From Nitrospira sp. (GTDB lineage Bacteria > Nitrospirota > Nitrospiria > Nitrospirales > Nitrospiraceae): a stretch of DNA of 64,000 nt. Position 1 is the first letter of the stretch, and every line of letters starts with the position of its first letter. Below the pieces are notes generated by a model, which saw only the letters and a list, made by a program, of their open reading frames with translations, was not told the DNA's origin and searched no databases. Of this stretch, positions 1-7,350 are shown piece by piece. The position numbers and the translations under genes were made by a program. Location of the stretch: contig JAVYIN010000009.1 in the NCBI GenBank assembly GCA_035968315.1, forward strand, positions 1 through 64,000. The letters are read 5' to 3'.

Positions 1-49
1 AGTAGCATTGATCGGCGAGACTTTGTATAGTGGATGAACTGGAGACCCG

Positions 50-667
50 ATGCGGAAGAAGCTCATCACGATTCTCGTCGTCGGCATCGTTGGAACCCTG
101 GCGTTGCTGGGCTGGTTCGGCTATCAGTCCTTTACGACCGGGTTCAGCGCCAAGGCCGAGCCGCATGCGCTTGAAGTGTTGATGGCCCGACAGGTCCGCT
201 ACCTCGCGATTCCGTTGGAGCACCGCAACAAAACCAACCCGGTCGCGGTGACCCCGGAAATCCTGCAGGATGGGCTGGCGCACTTTGCCGACCATTGCGC
301 CACCTGCCACGCGAATGACGGCAGCGGACAGACGCCGATCGGCAAGAACGTGTACCCGAAGGCCCCGGACCTGCGCGAACGGGCCACCCAGAATATGTCG
401 GACGGCGAACTCTTCTGGGTCATCCATAACGGCATCCGCTTCACCGCCATGCCGGCCTGGGGCGAGGGCGATCCGGAGCAAGATATGGATAGCTGGAAAT
501 TGGTGCATTTCATCCGCCACCTTCCCCAGCTCACGCCTCAGGAGTTGGAACGGATGAAATCGTTGAACCCGAAAACCCAGCACGAGCTGGACGAACAAGC
601 AGCCCTTGAGAAGTTCCTGCAAGGCGACGATTCCGCCGCAAACGCCGGAACCGGGCATCACCATTAA
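50..667 (+). CDS. Membrane-anchored monohaem cytochrome c
   Basis: Small class I cytochrome c expected to shuttle electrons on the periplasmic face of the inner membrane. The 205-residue protein has an N-terminal signal-anchor (about residues 4-24), one haem c site C83-A-T-C86-H87 and a probable distal ligand M134 in TAMPAW. The tail ends in three histidines. An SD (GGAGA, 41-45) precedes the ATG by 4 nt. Genes at 697 and 1053 follow closely in the same direction, so the three may form an operon. The redox partner cannot be told from the window; the fold and haem site are clear. Confidence 0.9.
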   Translation: MRKKLITILVVGIVGTLALLGWFGYQSFTTGFSAKAEPHALEVLMARQVRYLAIPLEHRNKTNPVAVTPEILQDGLAHFADHCATCHANDGSGQTPIGKNVYPKAPDLRERATQNMSDGELFWVIHNGIRFTAMPAWGEGDPEQDMDSWKLVHFIRHLPQLTPQELERMKSLNPKTQHELDEQAALEKFLQGDDSAANAGTGHHH

Positions 668-696
668 GTGTCCGTGAAAGGAAAACTGGCCCTACC

Positions 697-1044
697 ATGA
701 TGATTCGAACGATTCTCCTCAGCCTCGCACTCATCCTGACCTCGTCCGCTGCCTGGGCGCATGGGTCGGGACAGCATGTGTTTGGCACCGTCACCGCCAT
801 CGATAGCACCCATATCGAAGTCAAAACACCGAAAGGTGCCATGATGACGGTGAAGGTGACGAAACAGACCCGGTTCAAAGAGAAAGGCAACCCGGGGTCA
901 CGGGAGCAGCCGGTCATCGGCGACCGCGTCGTCATTGAAGCCACGAAAGACGCCAAGACGCTGACGGCGACGGAAGTGAACTACTCCTCGGCCAAGAAAG
1001 CGGCTGGCGCCGCCGCCCCGGCGCCGGCGCCAGCCGCGCCATAG
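697..1044 (+). CDS. Small exported DUF5666-like protein
   Basis: Secreted 115-residue protein with a signal peptide cut near AWA-H (residues 19-22). The mature part is a small beta-rich domain with the pattern GTVTAIDSTHIEVKT...GDRVVIEA, which resembles DUF5666/OB-like periplasmic modules, followed by an Ala-Pro rich tail (AAAPAPAPAAP) typical of a flexible linker. It lies 29 nt after the cytochrome gene and 8 nt before the next gene, so it is probably co-transcribed with both. No catalytic residues are apparent and its function is unknown. Confidence 0.75.
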   Translation: MMIRTILLSLALILTSSAAWAHGSGQHVFGTVTAIDSTHIEVKTPKGAMMTVKVTKQTRFKEKGNPGSREQPVIGDRVVIEATKDAKTLTATEVNYSSAKKAAGAAAPAPAPAAP

Positions 1045-1052
1045 AGGTCCCA

Positions 1053-1508
1053 ATGCCGACCGTCCACATCTCTCGATTCGCGCAAGCGTCGCCCTTCCAT
1101 GGCGGGCTTCAGGCCTTTTTCGCGCGCACGCTGATCACGGGCATTGCCGTCTTTCTCGCCGTGACCATCGTCCCCGGCATCGACGCGGAGACTCTGGCAG
1201 CCGGCGTGGCCGCCGTGCTGGTCTTGACGATTCTGAACCTGATTCTGCGGCCGATCTTGCTGGTGCTGACGCTGCCCTTGATCGTGCTTTCGCTGGGATT
1301 GTTTCTGGTCGTCTTGAATGCGCTCTTGCTTGAATTGACATCCTATCTCGTGAAGGGATTCACCGTATCCGGGTTCTGGCCCGCCGTCGGCGGCGCGCTG
1401 GTCATCAGCCTCGTCAGCAGCCTGCTGAGCCGGTGGAAGGGCGACCCGCCGCCCGTCGAACCCTACTTTGCGGAGCACCGCAAGCCAAAAATTATCAATC
1501 CGGAATGA
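1053..1508 (+). CDS. Four-TM membrane protein (PF04020-like)
   Basis: Integral membrane protein of 151 residues with about four hydrophobic helices between residues 25 and 130. The core has the pattern of the PF04020 (mycobacterial 4TM, phage-holin superfamily IV) group: GIAVFLAVTIVPGI, then ILNLILRPILLVLTLPL, then SLGLFLVVLNALLLEL. Members of this family are common single-gene membrane proteins with no defined role; the holin name reflects fold similarity only. It starts 8 nt after the preceding gene with an AGAGG SD overlapping that gene's stop, supporting co-translation. Confidence 0.8.
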   Translation: MPTVHISRFAQASPFHGGLQAFFARTLITGIAVFLAVTIVPGIDAETLAAGVAAVLVLTILNLILRPILLVLTLPLIVLSLGLFLVVLNALLLELTSYLVKGFTVSGFWPAVGGALVISLVSSLLSRWKGDPPPVEPYFAEHRKPKIINPE

Positions 1509-1526
1509 CCGGAGCGTCCCTTTTCA

Positions 1527-1555
1527 TTGCATCACTGAACTATCGTTGCTAGAAT
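1527..1555 (+). promoter_or_regulatory. Promoter of the GAF histidine kinase gene
   Basis: A -35 TTGCAT (1527-1532), a 17-nt spacer and an extended -10 TGC-TAGAAT (1550-1555). The predicted start near 1562 leaves an 18-nt leader before the ATG at 1580. Confidence 0.6.
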
Positions 1556-1579
1556 GCGCCCTTTGATCCCCACACACCT

Positions 1580-3412
1580 ATGATGACTACACCAGCGACA
1601 TCCACGAAACCGACAGCCGAAACGCATTTGCAGCGGACGCTGAACACCGCCCTGAACGAGTTGGGGATGGAGGCGGCCTTGGCCGCCATCTTCCATCAAG
1701 AACAAGGGCCGCTCGTCGCCCATGCCGCCCGCGGATTCACGCCGCGCGATGTGCAATCGATTCTCCGAACCCTGTCGGCCCACGCCTCGATCCCGCAACC
1801 GGCGGCCCAGGACTCCGAGAACGGGCGGACGATTCGCCTTAGGCTGATCACGCCCGGATCGAAATCGCTCTTGGGCATGCCGCTCCGCTATCGCCAGCGA
1901 ACGTATGGCTTTGTGGTGATCGGACGAAAAGAAGGCGCCGCCTTCGCCAAGAAAGAGAAATCCCTGCTGGAACAGGCGGGCGATGGCATCACGAAGGCCC
2001 TGGAGCAAGAGGGGCTCTTCGATATGAACGTCGTGCTCAGCCGCCCCTATGTGGCGCGCGAGCCATTGCCGGCGACTCCGGCCGTTGCAGAAATGTTCGC
2101 CGCCCCGGCCTCGCAGCTGACCCCGGAATTGCAAGACAAGATCGTCGCTGTCCTGGGAGAAGCGAACCAATATGTGGCCTTCGATCGCGCCTGGGCCTCC
2201 TCCTATGATCCGCTGGCGGGCAGTGTGGAAGTGCTCGGCTTGGCCGGCGATCAAAAGGGCGAGCAGAAAGACGGCAAGAAAGATTTGCGGGCGGGCTTGC
2301 GCCTGACGCTCGACAGCTCGGCCTCCGGCTGGGCCGTCCGGCACCGCAAACCGCGCGTGGATCACGACCTGGCCTCGACGCAGGGCCGGTTCCTCGACCA
2401 CAAACATCTCTACAAAGACCGGTTTCTGTCGTCACTCGTCGTCCCCTTCTTTGTGCGCGGACAGGTGGGCGGCACACTGACGCTGGGCTCGAAAGAATCC
2501 TCGCGCTATCAAGTGACGGATGCCCGCACCCTGGAGCCGATTATCCTTAAATTGGCCGATCTCCTTCAGGCCCCGCCCGTTGCCGCCCCGGCACCGGCGC
2601 AGGCGCCCGGAACCGAGGGTGGCGATGAGACCGCCTCCGTTGCCGCTCCGACAACCTTGGAACCGGCCATCCGAAAACAAGAACGTCAAGCCGCGATCGG
2701 GGAATTCAGCGCGTTCCTGGCCACGGAAATCCGTGAGCCGCTCGCGTCGATTCGCTCTCAATTGGAAGAAGTGACCGGCGAAGGCATCTTGGATTTCGAC
2801 CCGCAGACCCGCGTCGAGAACGCCATGCGCGATCTGATGCGCGTGGAAGCCATCCTGAACGAGATCCTCGACTTCGCCAAACCGCTCGAACTGAACCGCC
2901 GCCTCTGCCGCATTCCTGAAGTCCTGGAAAGCGCGCTGGTCGTCGTAGGGACCGATCTGGAGGTCACACGCATTCAGGTCACCAAAGATTATGCGACCCA
3001 GATTGCCCCGGTGCGCGGCGATGAAGCCAAGCTCCAGCAGGTGTTCCTCAGCATCTTCAAGAATGCGGGGGAAGCCATGACGCCGGGCGGCCATTTGCAC
3101 ATTCAAGTCACTCAGCATCGCGCCGGCCGGGGCATTGAAGTTCAGACGCTGATCAAAAACGACGGTGCGCCGATCCCTGCCGACATTGTCGACAAGGTAT
3201 TCGAACCCTTCTTTACGACGAAGCGGTCCGGAACCGGATTGGGCTTGGCAACCGTGAAAAAGATCATTGAAGAGCATGGCGGGTCGATTGCCATCGGCAG
3301 CGCCCCCGGCGAAGGCACGACCGTCACGATTCGCCTTCCCGGTGTCAGCCGTGGACCGGCCTTCCGCCATCGCGGGCGTGGCCGCCGGCCGACTCGCCGG
3401 CCGGCCAGTTAG
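1580..3412 (+). CDS. GAF-domain histidine kinase homologue lacking the phospho-acceptor His
   Basis: Soluble 610-residue signalling protein: an N-terminal GAF-like region (about 20-150), a second GAF domain (about 180-330), an Ala/Pro linker, a HisKA-like helix pair (about 370-440) and a HATPase_c domain (about 470-595). The H-box reads FLATEIREPLASI, with Thr at residue 382 (ACG at 2723-2725) where kinases carry the phosphorylated His. The G1 box is NDGAPI (N527-D528-G529) instead of DxGxGI, while the F and G2 boxes (FEPFFTTK, GTGLGL) are intact. Autophosphorylation therefore looks unlikely; it could be a pseudokinase that senses a ligand through GAF and modulates another kinase. No response regulator is adjacent. 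Confidence 0.85.
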   Translation: MMTTPATSTKPTAETHLQRTLNTALNELGMEAALAAIFHQEQGPLVAHAARGFTPRDVQSILRTLSAHASIPQPAAQDSENGRTIRLRLITPGSKSLLGMPLRYRQRTYGFVVIGRKEGAAFAKKEKSLLEQAGDGITKALEQEGLFDMNVVLSRPYVAREPLPATPAVAEMFAAPASQLTPELQDKIVAVLGEANQYVAFDRAWASSYDPLAGSVEVLGLAGDQKGEQKDGKKDLRAGLRLTLDSSASGWAVRHRKPRVDHDLASTQGRFLDHKHLYKDRFLSSLVVPFFVRGQVGGTLTLGSKESSRYQVTDARTLEPIILKLADLLQAPPVAAPAPAQAPGTEGGDETASVAAPTTLEPAIRKQERQAAIGEFSAFLATEIREPLASIRSQLEEVTGEGILDFDPQTRVENAMRDLMRVEAILNEILDFAKPLELNRRLCRIPEVLESALVVVGTDLEVTRIQVTKDYATQIAPVRGDEAKLQQVFLSIFKNAGEAMTPGGHLHIQVTQHRAGRGIEVQTLIKNDGAPIPADIVDKVFEPFFTTKRSGTGLGLATVKKIIEEHGGSIAIGSAPGEGTTVTIRLPGVSRGPAFRHRGRGRRPTRRPAS

Positions 3413-3490
3413 CGGTTTCTGCCGATTCGCCCATGAGCGGGCCTCGGCATCGAGCATGGAGATCGGAGACCCAACCGGCCGCTTTCATGC

Positions 3491-3520
3491 TTGACAGGGG
3501 TACCCCCCCGTCGCTATGAT
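3491..3520 (+). promoter_or_regulatory. Strong sigma70-type promoter for the small secreted protein
   Basis: Consensus -35 TTGACA (3491-3496), 18-nt spacer, -10 TATGAT (3515-3520). The spacer contains a run of seven C (3502-3508) preceded by GGGGTA. The leader to the ATG at 3600 is about 75 nt and ends in a strong SD (AAAGGAG, 3587-3593). Confidence 0.75.
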
Positions 3521-3599
3521 CTCGGCCACTTGATTCGGCTTTGAATTCGATTGTTTTAAAACGTATTTCTCCAGCCACCATTATTCAAAGGAGTAGGGT

Positions 3600-3965
3600 A
3601 TGAAGCTCGTACTCGGCACTATTGCGACGTTGTCCGGTGTGCTTTTCGTGTTGTCGATGGCCTCGGCCAATCCGGCGCTGCTCCCCAAGCATGAAGGCTA
3701 TCCGATGAAGAACAGCGGGAGCCCTGTCACGGGCCAGCCCACGGCCAATGATCCAGGCCAGTCGGATGCCCGCGGCGAAGCCACGCTGCTCAAGTCGGCG
3801 GATTCGATCAAGCACAGCCAGCAGAACCTGACCAAGACGGACAATGCCCGTATCGTCGAGGGCGCAGGCGCAGGCCGGCTCCCGAAGGTGCAAGGTCCCC
3901 AGATTCAGATTGCACCGCCGGTCACCTCGGCCACGAAGATCGGTGCCGATCGTAAGATCGAGTAG
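3600..3965 (+). CDS. Small secreted protein of unknown function
   Basis: A 121-residue protein with a clear signal peptide (MKLVLGTIATLSGVLFVLSM, cleavage near ASA-N at residue 23). The mature part is hydrophilic, low-complexity and free of Cys, with motifs such as LLPKHEGYPMKNSGSPVTGQ and a basic/acidic tail. I do not recognise a family. It is monocistronic: a near-consensus promoter lies upstream and a strong intrinsic terminator follows 27 nt after the stop, and the SD is excellent, so high expression is expected. It may be a lineage-specific periplasmic or surface protein. Confidence 0.75.
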   Translation: MKLVLGTIATLSGVLFVLSMASANPALLPKHEGYPMKNSGSPVTGQPTANDPGQSDARGEATLLKSADSIKHSQQNLTKTDNARIVEGAGAGRLPKVQGPQIQIAPPVTSATKIGADRKIE

Positions 3966-3991
3966 TCGGTCCCTCGTCCAAGTTGAAGTTG

Positions 3992-4029
3992 AAAAGGGGG
4001 ATGCCGTCTCGCACGGCATCCCCCTTTTT
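3992..4029 (+). terminator. Rho-independent terminator
   Basis: Perfect stem AAAAGGGGGATGCCG / CGGCATCCCCCTTTT around a short loop (TCTCGCA), ending in a T-run. Because the A-run on the left arm mirrors the T-run, it could act on both strands, also ending the glycosylase transcript that arrives from the right. Confidence 0.9.
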
Positions 4030-4059
4030 CATTTTACCCGCATGCGTCAATCCACTCGA

Positions 4060-4641
4060 TCAGGGCGGCGTCCCTCTCCTGCCACGCGTGCTGATCGGAC
4101 GAGGCAAATCGAGCCGAAACCGCCAGGGCTTCTTCGCCCACTCACCGGCATAATCCACGCCGATGCGCGGGAAGGCATTGACCAACCGCCGGGGGATGCG
4201 CTCCCCTCGCTCCTCAAACCAGAGTAACTCTTGAATCGTCAGGTCATGCCGGTTCAAGCTGCGATCGATCTGCAGCGCCCGGCAAAGCCGGCCTGGGCCA
4301 TCAATCAGCTGTCCGCCGACTTCAATCGCGCGAATCAACACCGCCGCAGGACGCTCCTCCCGCTCCGTCACCACATTCAAACAGTGATACATGCCATAGA
4401 TGAGATACACGTAGGCGATCCCGCTCGGACCGAACATCACCTCCGTTCTAGCCGTTTTCCCTTTCGAGGCATGACAGGCCTGATCCTCGCCACCCACATA
4501 GGCTTCGACTTCGATAATCCGTCCGGCAATCTCGTGGCCGTCGATGACACGCACCAGATACTTGCCAATCAAGGATCGGGCAACCTGCACCGTAGGCCTG
4601 GAGAAGTAGGCTTTCGAGAGAACTGTTCGAGGGATCTCCAT
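4060..4641 (-). CDS. mpg: DNA-3-methyladenine glycosylase (AAG/MPG family)
   Basis: Base-excision-repair glycosylase that removes alkylated purines from DNA. The 193-residue protein matches the AAG/MPG family over its length: RIIEVEAYVGGEDQACH carries the catalytic Glu of the VE-x-EAY motif, followed by the family blocks GIAYVYLIYGMYHCLNVVT and PAAVLIRAIE. An upstream in-frame TTG (4665) and ATG (4653) exist, but the ATG at 4641 has the only good SD (GGAGG, 5-nt spacing) and starts with MEIPRTVL. A 127-bp palindromic element fills the gap to the TonB receptor gene upstream. Confidence 0.92.
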   Translation of the reverse strand: MEIPRTVLSKAYFSRPTVQVARSLIGKYLVRVIDGHEIAGRIIEVEAYVGGEDQACHASKGKTARTEVMFGPSGIAYVYLIYGMYHCLNVVTEREERPAAVLIRAIEVGGQLIDGPGRLCRALQIDRSLNRHDLTIQELLWFEERGERIPRRLVNAFPRIGVDYAGEWAKKPWRFRLDLPRPISTRGRRGTPP

Positions 4642-4653
4642 TACAGCCTCCAT

Positions 4654-4780
4654 GTGCCTGCTCAAAACGTTCTTCTAACAAGGCCGCAGGCGACGAAAGC
4701 ACCGGAGGCGTACCCTCTGGGGGTACGTTGAGGATGCTTTCGAGCCGAGAACGCAGTTAGAAGACGTTTTCAGCAGGCAC
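4654..4780. repeat. 127-bp imperfect palindromic element
   Basis: Terminal arms GTGCCTGCTcAAAACGT(t)CTTCTAAC and its near-perfect complement (4654-4679 against 4756-4780), then a second nested arm pair starting CGAAAGCA...GGTACC-like (about 4695-4740). The whole unit folds as one long hairpin. It ends exactly at the stop codon of the TonB receptor gene (4781) and overlaps the region just upstream of the glycosylase start. It looks like a non-coding MITE or REP-type element; no coding capacity is seen. Confidence 0.75.
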
Positions 4781-6823
4781 TTAAAAGTACCAGGACAGGC
4801 CGCCCAAGACCATCCGCGGATTCCCCGGCACAAAATGGATGTCGGTGACGGCCGCCGCTTCGCTACGCAGCCGGGAGGCGAATGCGAAGGTCGCCTGTTC
4901 CCACTTGGTATTGAACAGATTCTGGATAAACAGAAACGCCTCCATCCGGCCATGAGGCAGCGTCATCGGCAACTGATAGCGCTCCGACAGGTCTACCTCG
5001 ATCCATGCCGGAGACGTGATGCGGCGATCTTCGGTCAACGGCCGCACCCCGAGATAGGTGGCTTGCAGTTGGGAGGTCACGCCCTCCGGCCATTTCAAGA
5101 GGAGGGCTCCGTACGCCGTCATTTCAGGAGCCAAGGGAATGGCATTCCCATTGCGGAATTCCGCCTTGGTCCAGGTGACACTGCCGTTGAAGGACAGCGG
5201 CCCCCACACCTGTCCGCGGGCGGCGAGTTCCACCCCTTCTCGTCTGGTGGCTCCGCGAATCTCCGTGGTGCCTTCGTCGCCGACGAACACCAGCTCCGAC
5301 TTCAAGTCGAGCCGCCAGAGCGTCGCGATCAGTTCCACGCCATCGGCGCCGAAGGGTTTCGACCGGACGCCGGCTTCATAGCTCCTGGCTCGCGCAAGCG
5401 GCGAGGAGCCTGGCGCCACCGCCGACCGCGCATCGTTGCTGTGATACCCCTCCCCGTAGTTCGCAAAGAACTCCGTGCCGGCCCAGGGTCCCACGATGAC
5501 ATTCATTTTGGGCAGGACCACGCCGGAACTCTTCCGGCCAGCCGGTTGCTCCGCACAGGTGGCACAGCGGTTCCGGACATCGAACGTAAAGGTTTCACCG
5601 CGCAGCCCCCCGGCCAGCCGCAGCCAATCCGCCGGCTGAACCTCGGCTTTGACGAACGGCGCATAGGATGCTTCCAGAATATCGCTGTCCGTGGTGGTGC
5701 CCGTCACGGCCCGCTTCGTCTGAGTGCCCAATCGGGCATGGATGTCGTCCACCCGGCTCTGAAGGCCAATGGTCCCAATACTGGGCAGCCCGAACACCTC
5801 GCCTCTCTGTTTGTAGCCGAGATCGCCACCGTACATGACACGCCGGTCTGACTGGATCATGCCGTCCCCATTCACCGGATCGGTTTGGAAGAAGGTGAAG
5901 TTCGTATAGAGATCGAGTCGATAGTACTGGGCGTAGGCATTGGCAAAGAACTGCCCCCCCGAGGTGGTGTCGTAATGATAGTTCAGGCGTGCCGTACTGC
6001 GCAGGGTCTTGCCGCCCTCAGACGGGTCGATCGCGCCGAAGCGATCGAGCGAGCCCTCATTCACGGCCCGCAGCGGGATCTCGCCGGACGCATTCCATTG
6101 CGACTGCTGAAAGGTCCCTGTGAGACTGAGCTCATCGCGGCCGGAGAGAGACGTCGTCATTTTCCCGAAGAGATTGCTCCTGACATAGCGGTTGTCGTTC
6201 TGAAAGGGGCCGTTGGTGTAGTAGCCCTCGGCCGCAATGAGCGTGCGGATCTTCTCCTTCGTCGGCGAGAACATCAGCAGATGCCGCTGCGTGCCGAACT
6301 GCCCGCCGGCTGACTGCACGACGCCTTCCTTCACCACATCGCGCGTGCGAAAGTTGACGGCCCCGGCCGTCGCAAAGTCGCCATACTCCGGCAGATAGGC
6401 CCCCTTGTTGACCTCCAGGCCTTCGAGAGTTTCCGGAATAATGAAGTTGAGATCGGTATAGCCCTGCCCATGGCCATGTGACCGCAGATTGATCGGCATG
6501 CCGTCGGCAAAGAAGGCGACGTCGGTGCCATGGTCGGCATCGAAACCGCGCAGAAAGTATTGATCGGCTTTCCCGGCTCCGCCGGAGTGTTCCACGGACA
6601 GAAAGCCGGGAATCAATCGCAACACTTGAGCCGGCCGGCCCTGCGGCTGGAGGAGATATTCCTTGTCGGGAATGAATTGCTGAGAGGAGGCCGCCACGGG
6701 CCGTTCGCCCACCACCGAGACTTCGGGCACCTCGATCTCCGGAGCGTCCGGATCATGGGCAAGGGCCTCCCAGGGAGTCAGCGCCGATACACAACAGAGC
6801 AGGACAAGCGTACGAGGTATCAC
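4781..6823 (-). CDS. TonB-dependent outer-membrane receptor, probably for nickel
   Basis: Outer-membrane 22-strand-type receptor of 680 residues. A signal peptide (about 1-22) precedes the plug domain (about 45-160; QGRPAQVLRLIPGFLSVEHSG, YFLRGFDADHGTDV) and the beta-barrel, ending in the aromatic terminus LSWYF expected of outer-membrane proteins. It contains two Cys in a CATC loop (about residue 420). The start is GTG, 7 nt after the stop of nikR, so the two genes are a transcriptional unit under NikR control. That context, plus the His-rich SHGHGQG plug loop, suggests nickel (or a nickel chelate) as substrate; cobalt or another metal remains possible. Confidence 0.88.
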   Translation of the reverse strand: MIPRTLVLLCCVSALTPWEALAHDPDAPEIEVPEVSVVGERPVAASSQQFIPDKEYLLQPQGRPAQVLRLIPGFLSVEHSGGAGKADQYFLRGFDADHGTDVAFFADGMPINLRSHGHGQGYTDLNFIIPETLEGLEVNKGAYLPEYGDFATAGAVNFRTRDVVKEGVVQSAGGQFGTQRHLLMFSPTKEKIRTLIAAEGYYTNGPFQNDNRYVRSNLFGKMTTSLSGRDELSLTGTFQQSQWNASGEIPLRAVNEGSLDRFGAIDPSEGGKTLRSTARLNYHYDTTSGGQFFANAYAQYYRLDLYTNFTFFQTDPVNGDGMIQSDRRVMYGGDLGYKQRGEVFGLPSIGTIGLQSRVDDIHARLGTQTKRAVTGTTTDSDILEASYAPFVKAEVQPADWLRLAGGLRGETFTFDVRNRCATCAEQPAGRKSSGVVLPKMNVIVGPWAGTEFFANYGEGYHSNDARSAVAPGSSPLARARSYEAGVRSKPFGADGVELIATLWRLDLKSELVFVGDEGTTEIRGATRREGVELAARGQVWGPLSFNGSVTWTKAEFRNGNAIPLAPEMTAYGALLLKWPEGVTSQLQATYLGVRPLTEDRRITSPAWIEVDLSERYQLPMTLPHGRMEAFLFIQNLFNTKWEQATFAFASRLRSEAAAVTDIHFVPGNPRMVLGGLSWYF

Positions 6824-6830
6824 GCCGTGC

Positions 6831-7247
6831 TCAGCTCAGCCCTTTGCCGGTCGTCGTCATCGTGAGCTTGCCGTGCTTCACGCCCTTCACACTGATCAAG
6901 GCGTCGGCAACCTTGCGAATCTCAGCGCCTTTCCCCCTGACCACCAGCACCTCCAGGCAATGATCGTGATCGAGATGCACATGCATCCCCGACAGAATCT
7001 TCCCGTGATAGTCGTGCTGAATATCGGTCAGCTTGCTCGTCAGATCTCGAACATGATGGTCGTAGACGAAGGTAATGGTCCCGACCGTCTCTTTGTTCTC
7101 GCCCCATTCCTGCTCGACCAAATTATCGCGGATCAAATCGCGCAGGGCCTCTGAACGGCTGGCGTACTTCCGCCGCTCGATATGTTGATCGAATGCGTCC
7201 AACAGATGATGATCGAGGGACACGCCGAAGCGAACCAGTTTTTTCAT
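6831..7247 (-). CDS. nikR: Nickel-responsive repressor NikR
   Basis: Ribbon-helix-helix regulator of nickel uptake, 138 residues, full length. The N-terminal RHH (about 1-45, [16 protein letters not shown]) binds DNA, and the ACT-like C-terminal domain holds the square-planar nickel ligands at H78, H89, H91 and C97 (HDYH...[14 protein letters not shown]). A good SD (GGAGG, 7251-7255) precedes the ATG. It heads an operon with the TonB receptor gene and its promoter overlaps a palindrome that fits a NikR operator, implying autoregulation and nickel-dependent shutdown of the receptor. Confidence 0.95.
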   Translation of the reverse strand: MKKLVRFGVSLDHHLLDAFDQHIERRKYASRSEALRDLIRDNLVEQEWGENKETVGTITFVYDHHVRDLTSKLTDIQHDYHGKILSGMHVHLDHDHCLEVLVVRGKGAEIRKVADALISVKGVKHGKLTMTTTGKGLS

Positions 7248-7256
7248 ATTCCTCCA

Positions 7257-7283
7257 GTGCCATGAATATTAAAAACGTAGCAC
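7257..7283 (-). promoter_or_regulatory. Probable NikR operator
   Basis: Read on the minus strand: GTGCTAC, 13 nt, ATGGCAC, an inverted repeat that closely follows the GTGTTAC-N13/14-GTAACAC type described for NikR in delta-proteobacteria. It covers the -10 of the nikR promoter and stops one base before the SD. Confidence 0.65.
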
Positions 7284-7294
7284 TGCAAGAACAA
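7266..7294 (-). promoter_or_regulatory. Promoter of nikR-TonB operon
   Basis: Minus strand -35 TTGTTC (7289-7294), 17-nt spacer, -10 TAATAT (7266-7271). The -10 lies wholly inside the putative NikR operator. Confidence 0.6.
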
Positions 7295-7350
7295 ACCCGT
7301 CAAGGGAGGACGCAGCCCGCACCCGGCCTGTTCGTGAATGGCTGGAGAAC

